Positions 1 to 6,881 are shown, counted from the first letter of the stretch. The stretch: DNA of 10,788 bases from an uncultured bacterium (GCA_949288455.1 CASEKF010000056.1:1-10788), one strand, 5' to 3'. Made by a program: numbers and translations. Notes: generated by a model not told the origin, from the letters alone.

Positions 1-183
1 TTGTTTGAGGCTTTGAATCAAGGTTTTTTTGCCGGCATTAAAAGAAGTAAAGACGGCGGAAAAGGGAAAGATGACGTATTCGATAAAGGTCTTTCTTATT
101 ATAATCCTTTCGACTATATTTTTTCTCAGCAAAACGCATATCCGCCTCCGCTCAAAATAGAACCTGTTTCCGAAGCGATTTAA
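1..183 (+). CDS. kamD: D-lysine 5,6-aminomutase alpha subunit, C-terminal fragment
   Basis: Only the last 60 codons lie in the window; the gene enters from the left, so the TTG at position 1 is an internal Leu codon and not a start. The frame ends in TAA at 181-183. The fragment has the KamD tail pattern: FEAL near the beginning, a Gly-rich stretch DGGKGKDDVFDKG, then YYNPF. The strongest support is the neighbour: kamE starts 38 bases downstream, the usual kamD-kamE order. Family knowledge: KamD is the large TIM-barrel subunit of the alpha2beta2 enzyme that moves the terminal amino group of D-lysine or L-beta-lysine from C6 to C5 using adenosylcobalamin and PLP, in the cytoplasm. The catalytic parts lie outside the window, so an intact gene is assumed, not seen. 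Confidence 0.85.
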   Translation: MFEALNQGFFAGIKRSKDGGKGKDDVFDKGLSYYNPFDYIFSQQNAYPPPLKIEPVSEAI

Positions 184-221
184 CGCTAAAAATTGATTCG
201 AAGATTTAGAGGAGGATTAAA

Positions 222-959
222 ATGCTGAATGTAAGACCTTTTGGAGATACTATAGGAGACGGTATGGTACAAATGTCGTTTACGTTACCTATAAAAAAAG
301 ACGGAAAGTCGTCTCAAGCCGCGGCCGTTCTAGCTGAAAAGTTAGGCTTGGAAGAACCTTACGTAGCTCATGAGGAAGAAATTGCGCCAGGTTTTACGTT
401 TTTCGTCGTATACGGCAAATGCCGATTCGATATCGATATGGATGAGATTAAAGATTCTCGAGTCGTTTCTAAATTAACGGATATGCATGAGATAGACGCT
501 TTTATAAAGGATAAAATAGGAAGACCTTTGCGAGTCGTAGGAGCTTGTATTGAGACAGACGCTCATACCGTAGGTATAGACGCGATTTTAAATATGAAAG
601 GATATGCGGGAGATTACGGTCTTGAAAGATATGAAAATTTTGAAGTGGTAAATATGGGAGCTCAGGTTAAATGTGAAAGTTTAATAGAACGAGCGGTAGC
701 CTTTAATGCGGACGCTATTCTCGTTTCGACTATAGTGACCCAGAAAGATATACATATTCTCCACTTGACAAAATTAATAGATATGCTTGAGGCTGAAGGT
801 TTAAGAAATAGATTCGTTTTGGTAGTCGGAGGTCCGAGAATTAGTAACGCTTTGGCCGGGGAATTGGGATATGACGCCGGATTCGGGCGAAATTCTCTTC
901 CAAGTCACGTAGCTTCTTTTGTAGCTGAAAAAATGGCTGAACGCATTGGTAAGTCTTAG
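222..959 (+). CDS. kamE: Lysine 5,6-aminomutase beta subunit (B12-binding)
   Basis: This 245-residue protein is the cobalamin-binding subunit of lysine 5,6-aminomutase. It has the base-off/His-on B12 motif DxHxxG as D113-A-H115-T-V-G118; H115 should ligate cobalt. Eleven residues later is K126 in NMKGYAGDYGLERY. The known KamE enzyme has its cobalt His and its PLP Schiff-base Lys exactly 11 residues apart, so K126 is the likely PLP lysine. A VST segment (167-170) and a VGGPRI segment (202-207) complete the Rossmann-like B12 domain. Residues 1-100 form the N-terminal dimerisation part. The ATG at 222 is chosen because GGAGG at 211-215 sits six bases upstream. An ornithine 4,5-aminomutase is less likely because there the B12 domain lies in a much larger OraE protein. 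With kamD it forms the end of a lysine fermentation operon; upstream pathway genes are probably to the left. Confidence 0.95.
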   Translation: MLNVRPFGDTIGDGMVQMSFTLPIKKDGKSSQAAAVLAEKLGLEEPYVAHEEEIAPGFTFFVVYGKCRFDIDMDEIKDSRVVSKLTDMHEIDAFIKDKIGRPLRVVGACIETDAHTVGIDAILNMKGYAGDYGLERYENFEVVNMGAQVKCESLIERAVAFNADAILVSTIVTQKDIHILHLTKLIDMLEAEGLRNRFVLVVGGPRISNALAGELGYDAGFGRNSLPSHVASFVAEKMAERIGKS

Positions 960-1100
960 CTATTTTCGCTTTGTAAGGTTTTACGTTTTAACCTTTGGTT
1001 TTTAGACAACAAAACTTAAGAAATAAGCGGCAGATCGTAGTTGTATAGTCAAAAATCAGAATATTTTAAATTTCTGTTAAAATGTTAAGTTTTGTGCCCT

Positions 1101-1150
1101 TTAAAAATAAAAAACATCGCGTAGTCTACCGCGATGTTTTTTATTTTTAA
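1101..1150. terminator. Bidirectional rho-independent terminator between convergent genes
   Basis: Positions 1101-1121 and 1130-1150 are perfect reverse complements over 21 bases, with an 8-base loop (1122-1129). The inner part of the stem is GC-rich (CATCGCG/CGCGATG) and the outer part is an A-run on the left and a T-run on the right. Read in either direction this gives a stable hairpin followed by a U-rich tail. It lies between kamE (plus, ending at 959) and the minus-strand gene ending at 1236, so it can stop both transcripts. Confidence 0.9.
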
Positions 1151-1235
1151 GTGTGGAGCCGATCTTGTTTTTATGGATAAAATTGAAACTAGGCGAGAAA
1201 ACTTAAATATTGCGTTAAACTGAATGTAATTATTG

Positions 1236-2966
1236 CTAAATATGATTTTGTATCATTTTTTGCATTTGCTGCAAATCAAGCAAACCGTCTAAAATGATAC
1301 TTTTGCCCAGTTCTGCCGTCGGAATGTCTTGAGATTGAACGAAAAATTTAATTTTTTCTAATCCTTGTATCATATTCTCGAGTCCGGATTTATATTTTTC
1401 AATGATTTTGGGGTTTGGTATCTCATCTTGATTTGTTTCGAGAAAAGCTTTTTCCGCTTCTATAACAAGATTTTCAAAAATTGCGATTTCATTTTCCAAA
1501 TTGGAGATCAGCTCTTTATTTGCGATCGTTTGATCGATAGCGGTGAAAAGTTTATTAATATTTGAAGTTAGGACAGGTTTGTCTTCTTGTTCGGTTTCGT
1601 CTTTTATATCTATGGATCTTTCCGCTTCTGTTTCAGAAATATACGGAAGAAGAGCTCCGCATTTTTGACACACTTTTCCCGGAGGATTATAATGCATGCA
1701 TTTAAAACATGGGATTTTGCCATGTTTATCTGCAATATCTTCAAGTTTTTTAATTTCGTCTTTAAATTTTTCCGCTGCCGACGTTATTTTTTCTATGTAT
1801 GTTTTTATGCCTTTTCGCTTAGTATCAGAATTTTTTGCGTCGTATGACGAGGCGTTGTTCTCCTGTAATTCCTCGCCGCAAGAATCTGCGTCCAAATTAG
1901 AAGCAGATTCTTCGTATAGGAAATCGATACATTTTTGAATTTCTTCGTTAATATTATCCAACTCTGCCGTTAGAGCGGAATAGTTGTTCTCGTTTCTATT
2001 TTCCGCAATGATTTCGTTCCCGTTTTCGCTTTTTGCCATAGTGTCGTTTTCTGCCATGGCTTCGCTTTCGTTGTCGTTGTCTAAAATGTTCTCGTTTCCA
2101 TTTTCATTTTCCGCCATATCCTCGTATCTTTCTGTAGTCGGCACCGATTCTTTTATTTTAAGGATCATATTGTAGAAAAGATCCAGCAAGTCGACTAATA
2201 TTTCCTTTTCTATAAGTTCGGATTCGTAAAAGGACGCGAATTCATTGATTACGTCGGTCATTGGAAGAATAGAGTTGGCTCCGGAGGCTTTTTCTACGAT
2301 TTTAAAGATATCAAGAGCGTTATAAAGTTTAATGAATCCGTCTAAGTCTTTTATAAATTTAGGGATTTGTCCATGTTCAATATCTTCATTTTGTTTTATA
2401 TAATAGTAAAATTTGCTATGCCATAATTTTAACGCTTTTATTATATTGGCGACATCGTCCGGAAGTTCGAGATTTATAAATGGCTCTAATAATTTTGTTT
2501 GCGTTTGAATAGTTTCTTTAAGTTCGTCAGTCGCAGACTCTGAGTTTAGAGCTTTATGGGCTATGGCATATATTAGATTCATTGAAGAATCTCCGGTTGG
2601 TCCCCAGCCGCTTATAATTTTTTCTCTGGCCGCTACGGCAGCATAATTTAAATCGTTGATAAGAGCGTTGAGTTCTAGGGATATTTCGCTAAGGCGCTCT
2701 TTGGAAGGTTCTTTATTTTCCGCCGCAGCCTCCATTTCATTCAGATATTTTTCATAGATTTCATATAAATAAAGGACAAAATTTATTTGTTCCCGTGAGT
2801 TTAAAACGGCATTGTTAGGCTGATATTGTAAGTTGTCTAAAAATTCCGTCTTTAATGACGCGACGTTGCCTTTGGTTTCTTTTATAGCTTCTTTAAACGG
2901 TTCGGGATCTTGAGTCTCTATAAAATTGTCAATAGAAGTTAAAATTAGACATTTATGATTATCCAT
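1236..2966 (-). CDS. Unrecognised acidic helical protein with zinc-knuckle motif
   Basis: I do not recognise a family for this 576-residue protein. What is visible, in order: a predicted all-helical region (about 1-275) rich in Leu, Glu, Lys and Ile; an acidic low-complexity linker (about 282-328) made of MAENENGNE-like repeats; a Lys/Glu-rich probable coiled coil (about 330-412); a CX2C-X9-CX2C knuckle (C420, C423, C433, C436) with NPPGK between the pairs and CGALLP after it, typical of zinc-ribbon folds; then a second Lys/Glu-rich helical region to the end. No signal peptide or membrane segment is seen, so it is probably cytoplasmic. The ATG at 2966-2964 has an excellent Shine-Dalgarno GGAGGA (2978-2973) six bases upstream. 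It is transcribed alone, convergent with kamE and divergent from the RTX-like gene. A scaffold or regulatory role is possible, but nothing in the sequence proves one. Confidence 0.8.
   Translation of the reverse strand: MDNHKCLILTSIDNFIETQDPEPFKEAIKETKGNVASLKTEFLDNLQYQPNNAVLNSREQINFVLYLYEIYEKYLNEMEAAAENKEPSKERLSEISLELNALINDLNYAAVAAREKIISGWGPTGDSSMNLIYAIAHKALNSESATDELKETIQTQTKLLEPFINLELPDDVANIIKALKLWHSKFYYYIKQNEDIEHGQIPKFIKDLDGFIKLYNALDIFKIVEKASGANSILPMTDVINEFASFYESELIEKEILVDLLDLFYNMILKIKESVPTTERYEDMAENENGNENILDNDNESEAMAENDTMAKSENGNEIIAENRNENNYSALTAELDNINEEIQKCIDFLYEESASNLDADSCGEELQENNASSYDAKNSDTKRKGIKTYIEKITSAAEKFKDEIKKLEDIADKHGKIPCFKCMHYNPPGKVCQKCGALLPYISETEAERSIDIKDETEQEDKPVLTSNINKLFTAIDQTIANKELISNLENEIAIFENLVIEAEKAFLETNQDEIPNPKIIEKYKSGLENMIQGLEKIKFFVQSQDIPTAELGKSIILDGLLDLQQMQKMIQNHI
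1659..1709 (-). other. Zinc-ribbon-like CX2C-X9-CX2C segment
   Basis: This segment encodes residues 420-436 of the minus-strand protein. The four cysteines C420, C423, C433 and C436, with NPPGK between the pairs and CGALLP at the end, look like a short treble-clef or zinc-ribbon knuckle of the kind found embedded in bacterial proteins of unknown function. Zinc binding is inferred from cysteine spacing only. Confidence 0.7.
1983..2123 (-). repeat. Acidic Asn/Glu low-complexity repeat within the 576-residue protein
   Basis: Residues 282-328 of the minus-strand protein are an imperfect repeat of units such as MAENENGNE, MAENDT, AKSENGNE and IAENRNENN. At DNA level the plus strand shows repeated CGTTTTC/CATTTTC words ending in GCCAT. 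The segment probably forms a flexible, negatively charged linker between the N-terminal helical region and the coiled coil plus zinc knuckle. Its degenerate repeats suggest expansion by slippage followed by drift. Confidence 0.6.
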
Positions 2967-3161
2967 AAGTTTTCCTCCGTTTAACTCAGTTGTATTTTTA
3001 ATTAGTTTTCAAATATAAATCGTTATTTTCCTTCTTAAATTTAAGTAGCTTTCGGCTTTCAATCTACATTTAACGTATCATATGACAGAATAAAATACAG
3101 TGAGTATCTTTTACCGGTTATTTATGAAATATGTTTAATTGTTAATTTTTTGTTAATTTAC

Positions 3162-3190
3162 TTGACGAAATTTCTTATTGAAGTGATAAA
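3162..3190 (+). promoter_or_regulatory. Candidate sigma-70 type promoter for the RTX-like gene
   Basis: A -35-like TTGACG (3162-3167, five of six consensus bases) is followed after 17 bases by GATAAA (3185-3190, four of six). Transcription would start near 3197, leaving a leader of about 35 bases that contains the AGGAGG ribosome binding site at 3217-3222. The surrounding intergenic region (2967-3231) is very AT-rich and also has to drive the divergent minus-strand gene, for which I see no convincing promoter. Confidence 0.5.
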
Positions 3191-3231
3191 AGAATAAATT
3201 CATTTATAAATGTTTTAGGAGGTTAATTTTA

Positions 3232-4740
3232 ATGAATACTTCTCTTCCTTTTAATGGCATTAACTCTATCGGAGCCAATTTTAATATTAATATTAATTTT
3301 GGCGGAGTTTTTGGCCTTTTTTCAGGAGCTTCTGCTTTAATGGGTTCTCCTCTTCAAGGATTAGGAGGATTTGGCGGAATGTCTCCTTACTCAGCTTTGG
3401 GTCAGATGTCTCCTTTTTATGGTAATAATATGTTCGGTATGATGCAGCAGATGATGCAGATGATGATGCAGATGATGCAGATGATGCAGATGATGCAGAT
3501 GATGCAGATGGGACAAATGGGACAGGATTCAATGTCAGGTCTTAATTATGCCGGTTCTCTTCCTCAATATCCTAATTACGGCAATTATGGCAGTTACGCT
3601 CCTTCGACTCCTTCATATTATTATAATCCAAGTAATTCTACAGGCTTGTACGGTACTATTGGCAGCGATAATTTAGGTTTGAATAATTCTTCCGCTTATA
3701 AATTGTTTGCCGGTTGGGGCAGCGATAATATCGGCATTACAAATTCTACTTTAGGTATGCTTGACGGCGGTTTAGGCAACGATAGAATAGGTATAAACGG
3801 TTCTCGCGTAGGCTCGGTATATGGCGGACCCGGCAGCGATTTTATGCGGATTAATAACTCTTACGTTAACTATATAAGCGGCGGTTGGGGCAAAGATAAT
3901 ATCGGTCTTAATTATTCGCATGCCAATAAGATAAGCGGCGGTTGGGGCAGCGATAATATCTTTTTAAATCATTCCAGCGCCAATAAAATAAGCGGCGGTT
4001 GGGGCAAAGATCATATCTCTCTTGACAATTCTTATGCTCAGTATATTAAATCCGGTTGGGGAAGTGACAATATAGATTTATTCAATTCTTATGTAGATAG
4101 GATAAACGCTGGACGCGGCAATGATTCCGTAGATGTGTATGGAAATTCTTACGTTAGAGATCTTGATACCGGCAAAGGCAAAGATAAGATAAACGTAGGC
4201 GGTCGTTCTTACGTTCAAGATCTTGACGCCGGTAAAGGCAATGATAGCGTCAATATTAGCGGAAATGCTCATGTTCAGAACTTAAACGCCGGCAAAGGCA
4301 ACGATAATATTACGGTAGGAGGCAACGCCTCTGTTAGTAATGTGGAGTTGGGCAAAGGCAACGATACGATAACCTTTAACGCCGGAAATCGTAGATTTAC
4401 GGCTACTAAGGTAGACGGCGGCAAAGGCAATGATACTATGAATTACGCTCTTGGCCGCGGCGGCGGAGTCGTAAATTATGACGGCGGCAAAGGCAAAGAT
4501 ACTCTTAATATAGACGCTTCCAGAAATAATAACTTCGCTATATATGATAAAGACGGAAATCTTATTTATAAATCTCCTAACTATAATCCTCAAACAGGCA
4601 CTACGTTCAAAACCGACGACGTTGAAAATATCTCGATAAATTGGGGCGGAGATTATCAGCTTAACTTGACTGAAAATTCAGGTTTGAAAAGAGCTATAAC
4701 CGGTCAAGATTATTCCAGCTCTTGGGCAAGAAAATCATAG
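3232..4740 (+). CDS. RTX-like calcium-binding repeat protein with Met/Gln-rich N-terminal tract
   Basis: This 502-residue protein has three parts. Residues 1-69 are Gly/Asn/Phe-rich with no clear signal peptide. Residues 70-98 are a Met/Gln tract of MMQ units ending in MGQ-MGQ, followed by a Tyr/Pro/Asn/Ser-rich linker to about 140. Residues 141-427 hold 15 RTX-like motifs of the form GGxGxDxI. They run from an N-terminal set (GGWGSDNI or GGWGKDNI, period 19) to a C-terminal set (GKGNDSV, GKGNDTI, period 20, then 22-23). A non-repetitive tail (about 430-502) follows. RTX motifs bind calcium and fold into parallel beta-rolls, usually after export by a type I system that reads the C-terminus. 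No secretion genes are in the window, so export and surface location are inferred. The ATG at 3232 follows AGGAGG at 3217-3222 by nine bases. It is a single-gene unit closed by a strong terminator. Ligand and role are unknown. Confidence 0.85.
   Translation: MNTSLPFNGINSIGANFNININFGGVFGLFSGASALMGSPLQGLGGFGGMSPYSALGQMSPFYGNNMFGMMQQMMQMMMQMMQMMQMMQMMQMGQMGQDSMSGLNYAGSLPQYPNYGNYGSYAPSTPSYYYNPSNSTGLYGTIGSDNLGLNNSSAYKLFAGWGSDNIGITNSTLGMLDGGLGNDRIGINGSRVGSVYGGPGSDFMRINNSYVNYISGGWGKDNIGLNYSHANKISGGWGSDNIFLNHSSANKISGGWGKDHISLDNSYAQYIKSGWGSDNIDLFNSYVDRINAGRGNDSVDVYGNSYVRDLDTGKGKDKINVGGRSYVQDLDAGKGNDSVNISGNAHVQNLNAGKGNDNITVGGNASVSNVELGKGNDTITFNAGNRRFTATKVDGGKGNDTMNYALGRGGGVVNYDGGKGKDTLNIDASRNNNFAIYDKDGNLIYKSPNYNPQTGTTFKTDDVENISINWGGDYQLNLTENSGLKRAITGQDYSSSWARKS
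3439..3516 (+). repeat. In-frame nonamer tandem repeat (ATGATGCAG) encoding Met-Met-Gln
   Basis: The tract begins with an ATGATGCAGCAG variant, one ATGATGCAG and one ATGATGATGCAG variant. Four perfect ATGATGCAG units then follow (3472-3507), ending with ATGGGACAA and a related ATGGGACAG just beyond. All units are multiples of three, so gain or loss of a unit changes the length of the Met/Gln tract (residues 70-98) without breaking the frame. The perfect central copies suggest recent slippage. Confidence 0.9.
3652..4512 (+). repeat. Fifteen RTX-like coil repeats, period 19-23 residues
   Basis: The repeat array covers residues 141-427. Each unit starts with a loop of type GGxGxD and an aliphatic residue two positions after the Asp. 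A variable half follows that often has N-S/N-G then a Tyr/Ala-Val/Asn-x-Ile pattern. Position 3 of the loop is mostly Trp in units 2-8 and Lys in units 10-15. The unit length changes from 19 (units 1-8) to 20 (9-12) and 22-23 (13-14), which suggests two separate rounds of unit duplication. Classical RTX arrays use tandem nine-residue units; here only every second half-turn keeps the calcium motif. Confidence 0.85.
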
Positions 4741-4760
4741 TAACATAAATTAACGTTAAT

Positions 4761-4798
4761 TCTGCCGCTATAATTTTATAGCGGCAGAGTTTTTTTTT
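4761..4798 (+). terminator. Rho-independent terminator after the RTX-like gene
   Basis: The arm at 4761-4773 (TCTGCCGCTATAA) pairs perfectly with 4776-4788. In practice the hairpin is about 11 bp with a small AT loop, rich in GC at its base, and is followed after one G by a run of nine T (4790-4798). This is a textbook intrinsic terminator 21 bases after the stop codon. A 13-base copy of the right half of the hairpin (TTTTATAGCGGCA, 4774-4786) recurs at 4795-4807. A 12-bp palindrome ATTAACGTTAAT lies just upstream at 4749-4760. Confidence 0.92.
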
Positions 4799-4903
4799 AT
4801 AGCGGCAATGTTTTATATTGAGAAAACTAAAACGAAGGAAAAAAGAGCGTTCTGAAAGAAAAGAAAATTTGACTTTATTTAAGTGAAGGAGCGTTTAATT
4901 TAA

Positions 4904-6064
4904 ATGGAATATTTTCTGAGCGATAAAGAGAAAATCGTTGCGGAGACTGCTAGAGAGTTAGCGGAGAAATATATAAAGCCTGTTAGAGCCGAATATGATG
5001 AAAAAGGTATTTTCCCTTGGGATATTGTAAAAGCGATGGGCAAAGCCGATTTATGCGGTATTTATATACCTGAAGAATACGGCGGCTTAAATTTGGGGAT
5101 CTTTGGCCTTTCGCTCGCCGTGGAAGAGATGAGTAAAATTTGCGGCGGCATCACTTTAGCTATGGCAGCTACCGCTTTAGGTACTTTCCCTCTTCTTTTA
5201 TATGGCAATAAGGAACAGAAATCCAAATATCTTCCTGATATAGCTTCCGGTAAACTGCTTTCTGCTTTTGGACTTACCGAAGCCAATGCCGGATCCGATG
5301 CCGGAAGTATACAGACTAAAGCTGTAAAAGACGGCGATTTTTATGTTTTAAACGGCACTAAAACTTGGATAACTAATGGAGAAGTCGCGGGAATTTATAC
5401 CGTAATAGCCGTTACCGATAAAACGAAGGGAGCTAGAGGCACTACCGCTTTCCTTGTCGACAAAGGAACTCCGGGTTTTTCTTTCGGAAGAAAGGAAGAA
5501 AAGATGGGTATACGAGCTTCTTCTACTACTGAGCTTATTTTTGAAGATTGCAAAGTTCATAAAAGTCAAATTTTGGCGCGCGAAGGCATGGGTTTTATTG
5601 TGGCTATGAATACTTTGGCTAATTCCCGTCCCGGAGTAGCCGCTCAAGCTTTAGGAATCGCTTCCGGAGCTCTTGACGAAGCTCTTGCGTTTTCTAAAGA
5701 AAGAAAACAATTTGGCAGCCCGATTTCATCTTTTCAGGCTATACAGCATATGCTTGCTGATATGGCTATGGAAATTGAGGCGGCTAGAGCTTTATTGTAT
5801 CAAACGGCACGTATGATCGATTCTAAGAAGCAAAAGAATTTTGCGAAAGAATCCGCTATGGCTAAGGCTTTTTGTTCAGACGTCGCTATGAGAGCTACCG
5901 TAAACGCGGTTCAGATTTTAGGCGGAAGCGGTTATATGAAAGATTATCCTGCTGAAAAAATGATGAGAGACGCAAAAATAACTCAGATATATGAAGGGAC
6001 TAATCAAATTTGCCGTAATGAGATAGCTCTTCAGCTTATAAAAGAATCTACAGCAAAAAAATAG
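4904..6064 (+). CDS. bcd: Short-chain acyl-CoA dehydrogenase, probably butyryl-CoA dehydrogenase
   Basis: This 386-residue flavoprotein has the usual length and motifs of the acyl-CoA dehydrogenase family: GLTEANAGSDAG (123-134, FAD/substrate signature 1), TWITNGE (154-160), KQFGSPISSFQAIQ (268-281), the QILGGSGYMKDYP stretch (337-349) and YEGTNQI (363-369). E364 is the expected catalytic base that abstracts the alpha proton. It sits directly upstream of etfB and etfA, its electron partners. In a lysine fermenter the likely reaction is crotonyl-CoA to butyryl-CoA. Other enoyl-CoA substrates cannot be excluded, since the gene order and the ferredoxin-EtfA resemble the caffeyl-CoA reductase CarCDE. 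The ATG at 4904 follows a GAAGGAG at 4885-4891 with a rather long 12-base gap; no convincing promoter was seen upstream. The enzyme is cytoplasmic. The etfB start lies 13 bases after the stop. Confidence 0.9.
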   Translation: MEYFLSDKEKIVAETARELAEKYIKPVRAEYDEKGIFPWDIVKAMGKADLCGIYIPEEYGGLNLGIFGLSLAVEEMSKICGGITLAMAATALGTFPLLLYGNKEQKSKYLPDIASGKLLSAFGLTEANAGSDAGSIQTKAVKDGDFYVLNGTKTWITNGEVAGIYTVIAVTDKTKGARGTTAFLVDKGTPGFSFGRKEEKMGIRASSTTELIFEDCKVHKSQILAREGMGFIVAMNTLANSRPGVAAQALGIASGALDEALAFSKERKQFGSPISSFQAIQHMLADMAMEIEAARALLYQTARMIDSKKQKNFAKESAMAKAFCSDVAMRATVNAVQILGGSGYMKDYPAEKMMRDAKITQIYEGTNQICRNEIALQLIKESTAKK

Positions 6065-6077
6065 GAGTTTTATTGTT

Positions 6078-6872
6078 ATGAATATAGTCGTTTGTATAAA
6101 ACAGGTTCCTGCAAATACCCATGTAAAGATGGATCCTCAGACGCATACTTTAATAAGAGCCGGAGCCGGAACCGTTATAAATCCTTATGATCTCCATGCC
6201 CTCGAAGCTGCTTTAGAATTAAGAGAACTTTACGGCGGTAAAGTTACGGCCTTTACTATGGGGCCTTTACAGGCTGCGGACGTGTTGAAAACCGCAATTG
6301 GAATGACTGTCGACGACGGAATTTTGATTTCGGGAAGAGAGTTTGCCGGAGCGGATACTTTAGCTACGTCTTACGCTCTAGCGCATGCGATAAAAAAGTA
6401 TGCGCCTGCCGATATAGTTTTATGCGGAAAACTTGCCGTTGACGGCGATACCGCGCAGGTAGGCCCAGGACTTTCTCAATGGCTCGGAATGTCTCTAGTT
6501 GCTAATGCGGTTGAGATTAAAGATATTTCTAATGGCAGGATAACTGTTTCTAGACTTATGTACGACGGAATAGAGACGGTTAGAACTTCTCTTCCGGTCG
6601 TTATAACTGTTTCTAAGGAGCTTAATAATCCCCGTATCGAATCGATTAAAGGTCGGCTTAGAGCGGCTAATTTTGAGCCTAAAATCGTTTCTGCTGAGGA
6701 TATTAAATGCGATTTTGGAAAAATTGGATTGAAAGGTTCGCCTACGTCTGTTAGAAAAGTATTTGTCCCTGATAGAGAGACCGTAAAAAATGAAATTGTG
6801 GAAGGTAAGGACGTTGCCGATAAAGCTGAAAAGATAGCCGACTACTTAAGAAAGGCACAGATTGTTGTATAG
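6078..6872 (+). CDS. etfB: Electron-transferring flavoprotein beta subunit
   Basis: This 264-residue protein is the EtfB subunit, which carries FAD or AMP and passes electrons between NADH, ferredoxin and the dehydrogenase. Visible features are the NIVVCIKQVP start (2-11), NPYDLHALEAAL (35-46), the adenine-nucleotide signature GKLAVDGDTAQVGP (117-130) and NPRIESIKGRLRA (184-196), all at usual positions. The DGDTAQVGP form and close pairing with an acyl-CoA dehydrogenase and EtfA are typical of the Bcd-Etf type, many of which bifurcate electrons. Bifurcation itself is inferred, not proven by these motifs. The ATG at 6078 is preceded by AGGAG (6063-6067), which overlaps the stop codon of the upstream gene, so translation is probably coupled. 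EtfA starts nine bases after its stop. Confidence 0.93.
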   Translation: MNIVVCIKQVPANTHVKMDPQTHTLIRAGAGTVINPYDLHALEAALELRELYGGKVTAFTMGPLQAADVLKTAIGMTVDDGILISGREFAGADTLATSYALAHAIKKYAPADIVLCGKLAVDGDTAQVGPGLSQWLGMSLVANAVEIKDISNGRITVSRLMYDGIETVRTSLPVVITVSKELNNPRIESIKGRLRAANFEPKIVSAEDIKCDFGKIGLKGSPTSVRKVFVPDRETVKNEIVEGKDVADKAEKIADYLRKAQIVV

Positions 6873-6881
6873 GAGGATATT

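Noticed and set aside
975-1003. Small hairpin AAGGTT/AACCTT followed by T-rich sequence right after kamE.
   Set aside because: The stem is only 6 bp with a 9-base loop and competes with an overlapping AACC/GGTT pairing; the 21-bp hairpin at 1101-1150 is a far better terminator.
1173-1223. Short plus-strand frame of 16 codons (MDKIETRRENLNIALN) that looks like the beginning of a small DNA-binding protein.
   Set aside because: It is very short, has no well-placed ribosome binding site (GGAG lies 14 bases away) and sits in the gap between convergent genes just after a terminator; chance is the simplest explanation.
1365-2175. Several plus-strand open frames rich in Phe, Ser and Ile opposite the 576-residue gene.
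   Set aside because: They are antisense to Glu/Lys/Asn-rich codons, which read as Phe/Ser/Ile on the other strand, and lack Shine-Dalgarno sequences; the minus-strand gene has a complete frame with strong start signals.
3034-3045. Palindrome CTTAAATTTAAG upstream of the 576-residue gene, as a possible operator.
   Set aside because: A 12-bp AT-rich palindrome is easily produced by chance in this intergenic region, and no regulator or repeat copy supports it.
3293-3532. Minus-strand open frame rich in Ala and Ser.
   Set aside because: It is the antisense shadow of the ATGATGCAG repeat (its Ser-Ser-Ala units are the complement of the repeat) with no ribosome binding site.
3652-4512. The regular repeats at 3652-4512 as a possible CRISPR array.
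   Set aside because: The repeats are in frame, degenerate at DNA level, 57-69 bases in period and encode a regular protein motif; there are no identical repeats with unique spacers.
4282-4593. Minus-strand open frames across the RTX repeats (also 4078-4272).
   Set aside because: They mirror the periodic Gly/Asp codons of the repeat array and have no start signals or recognisable protein features.
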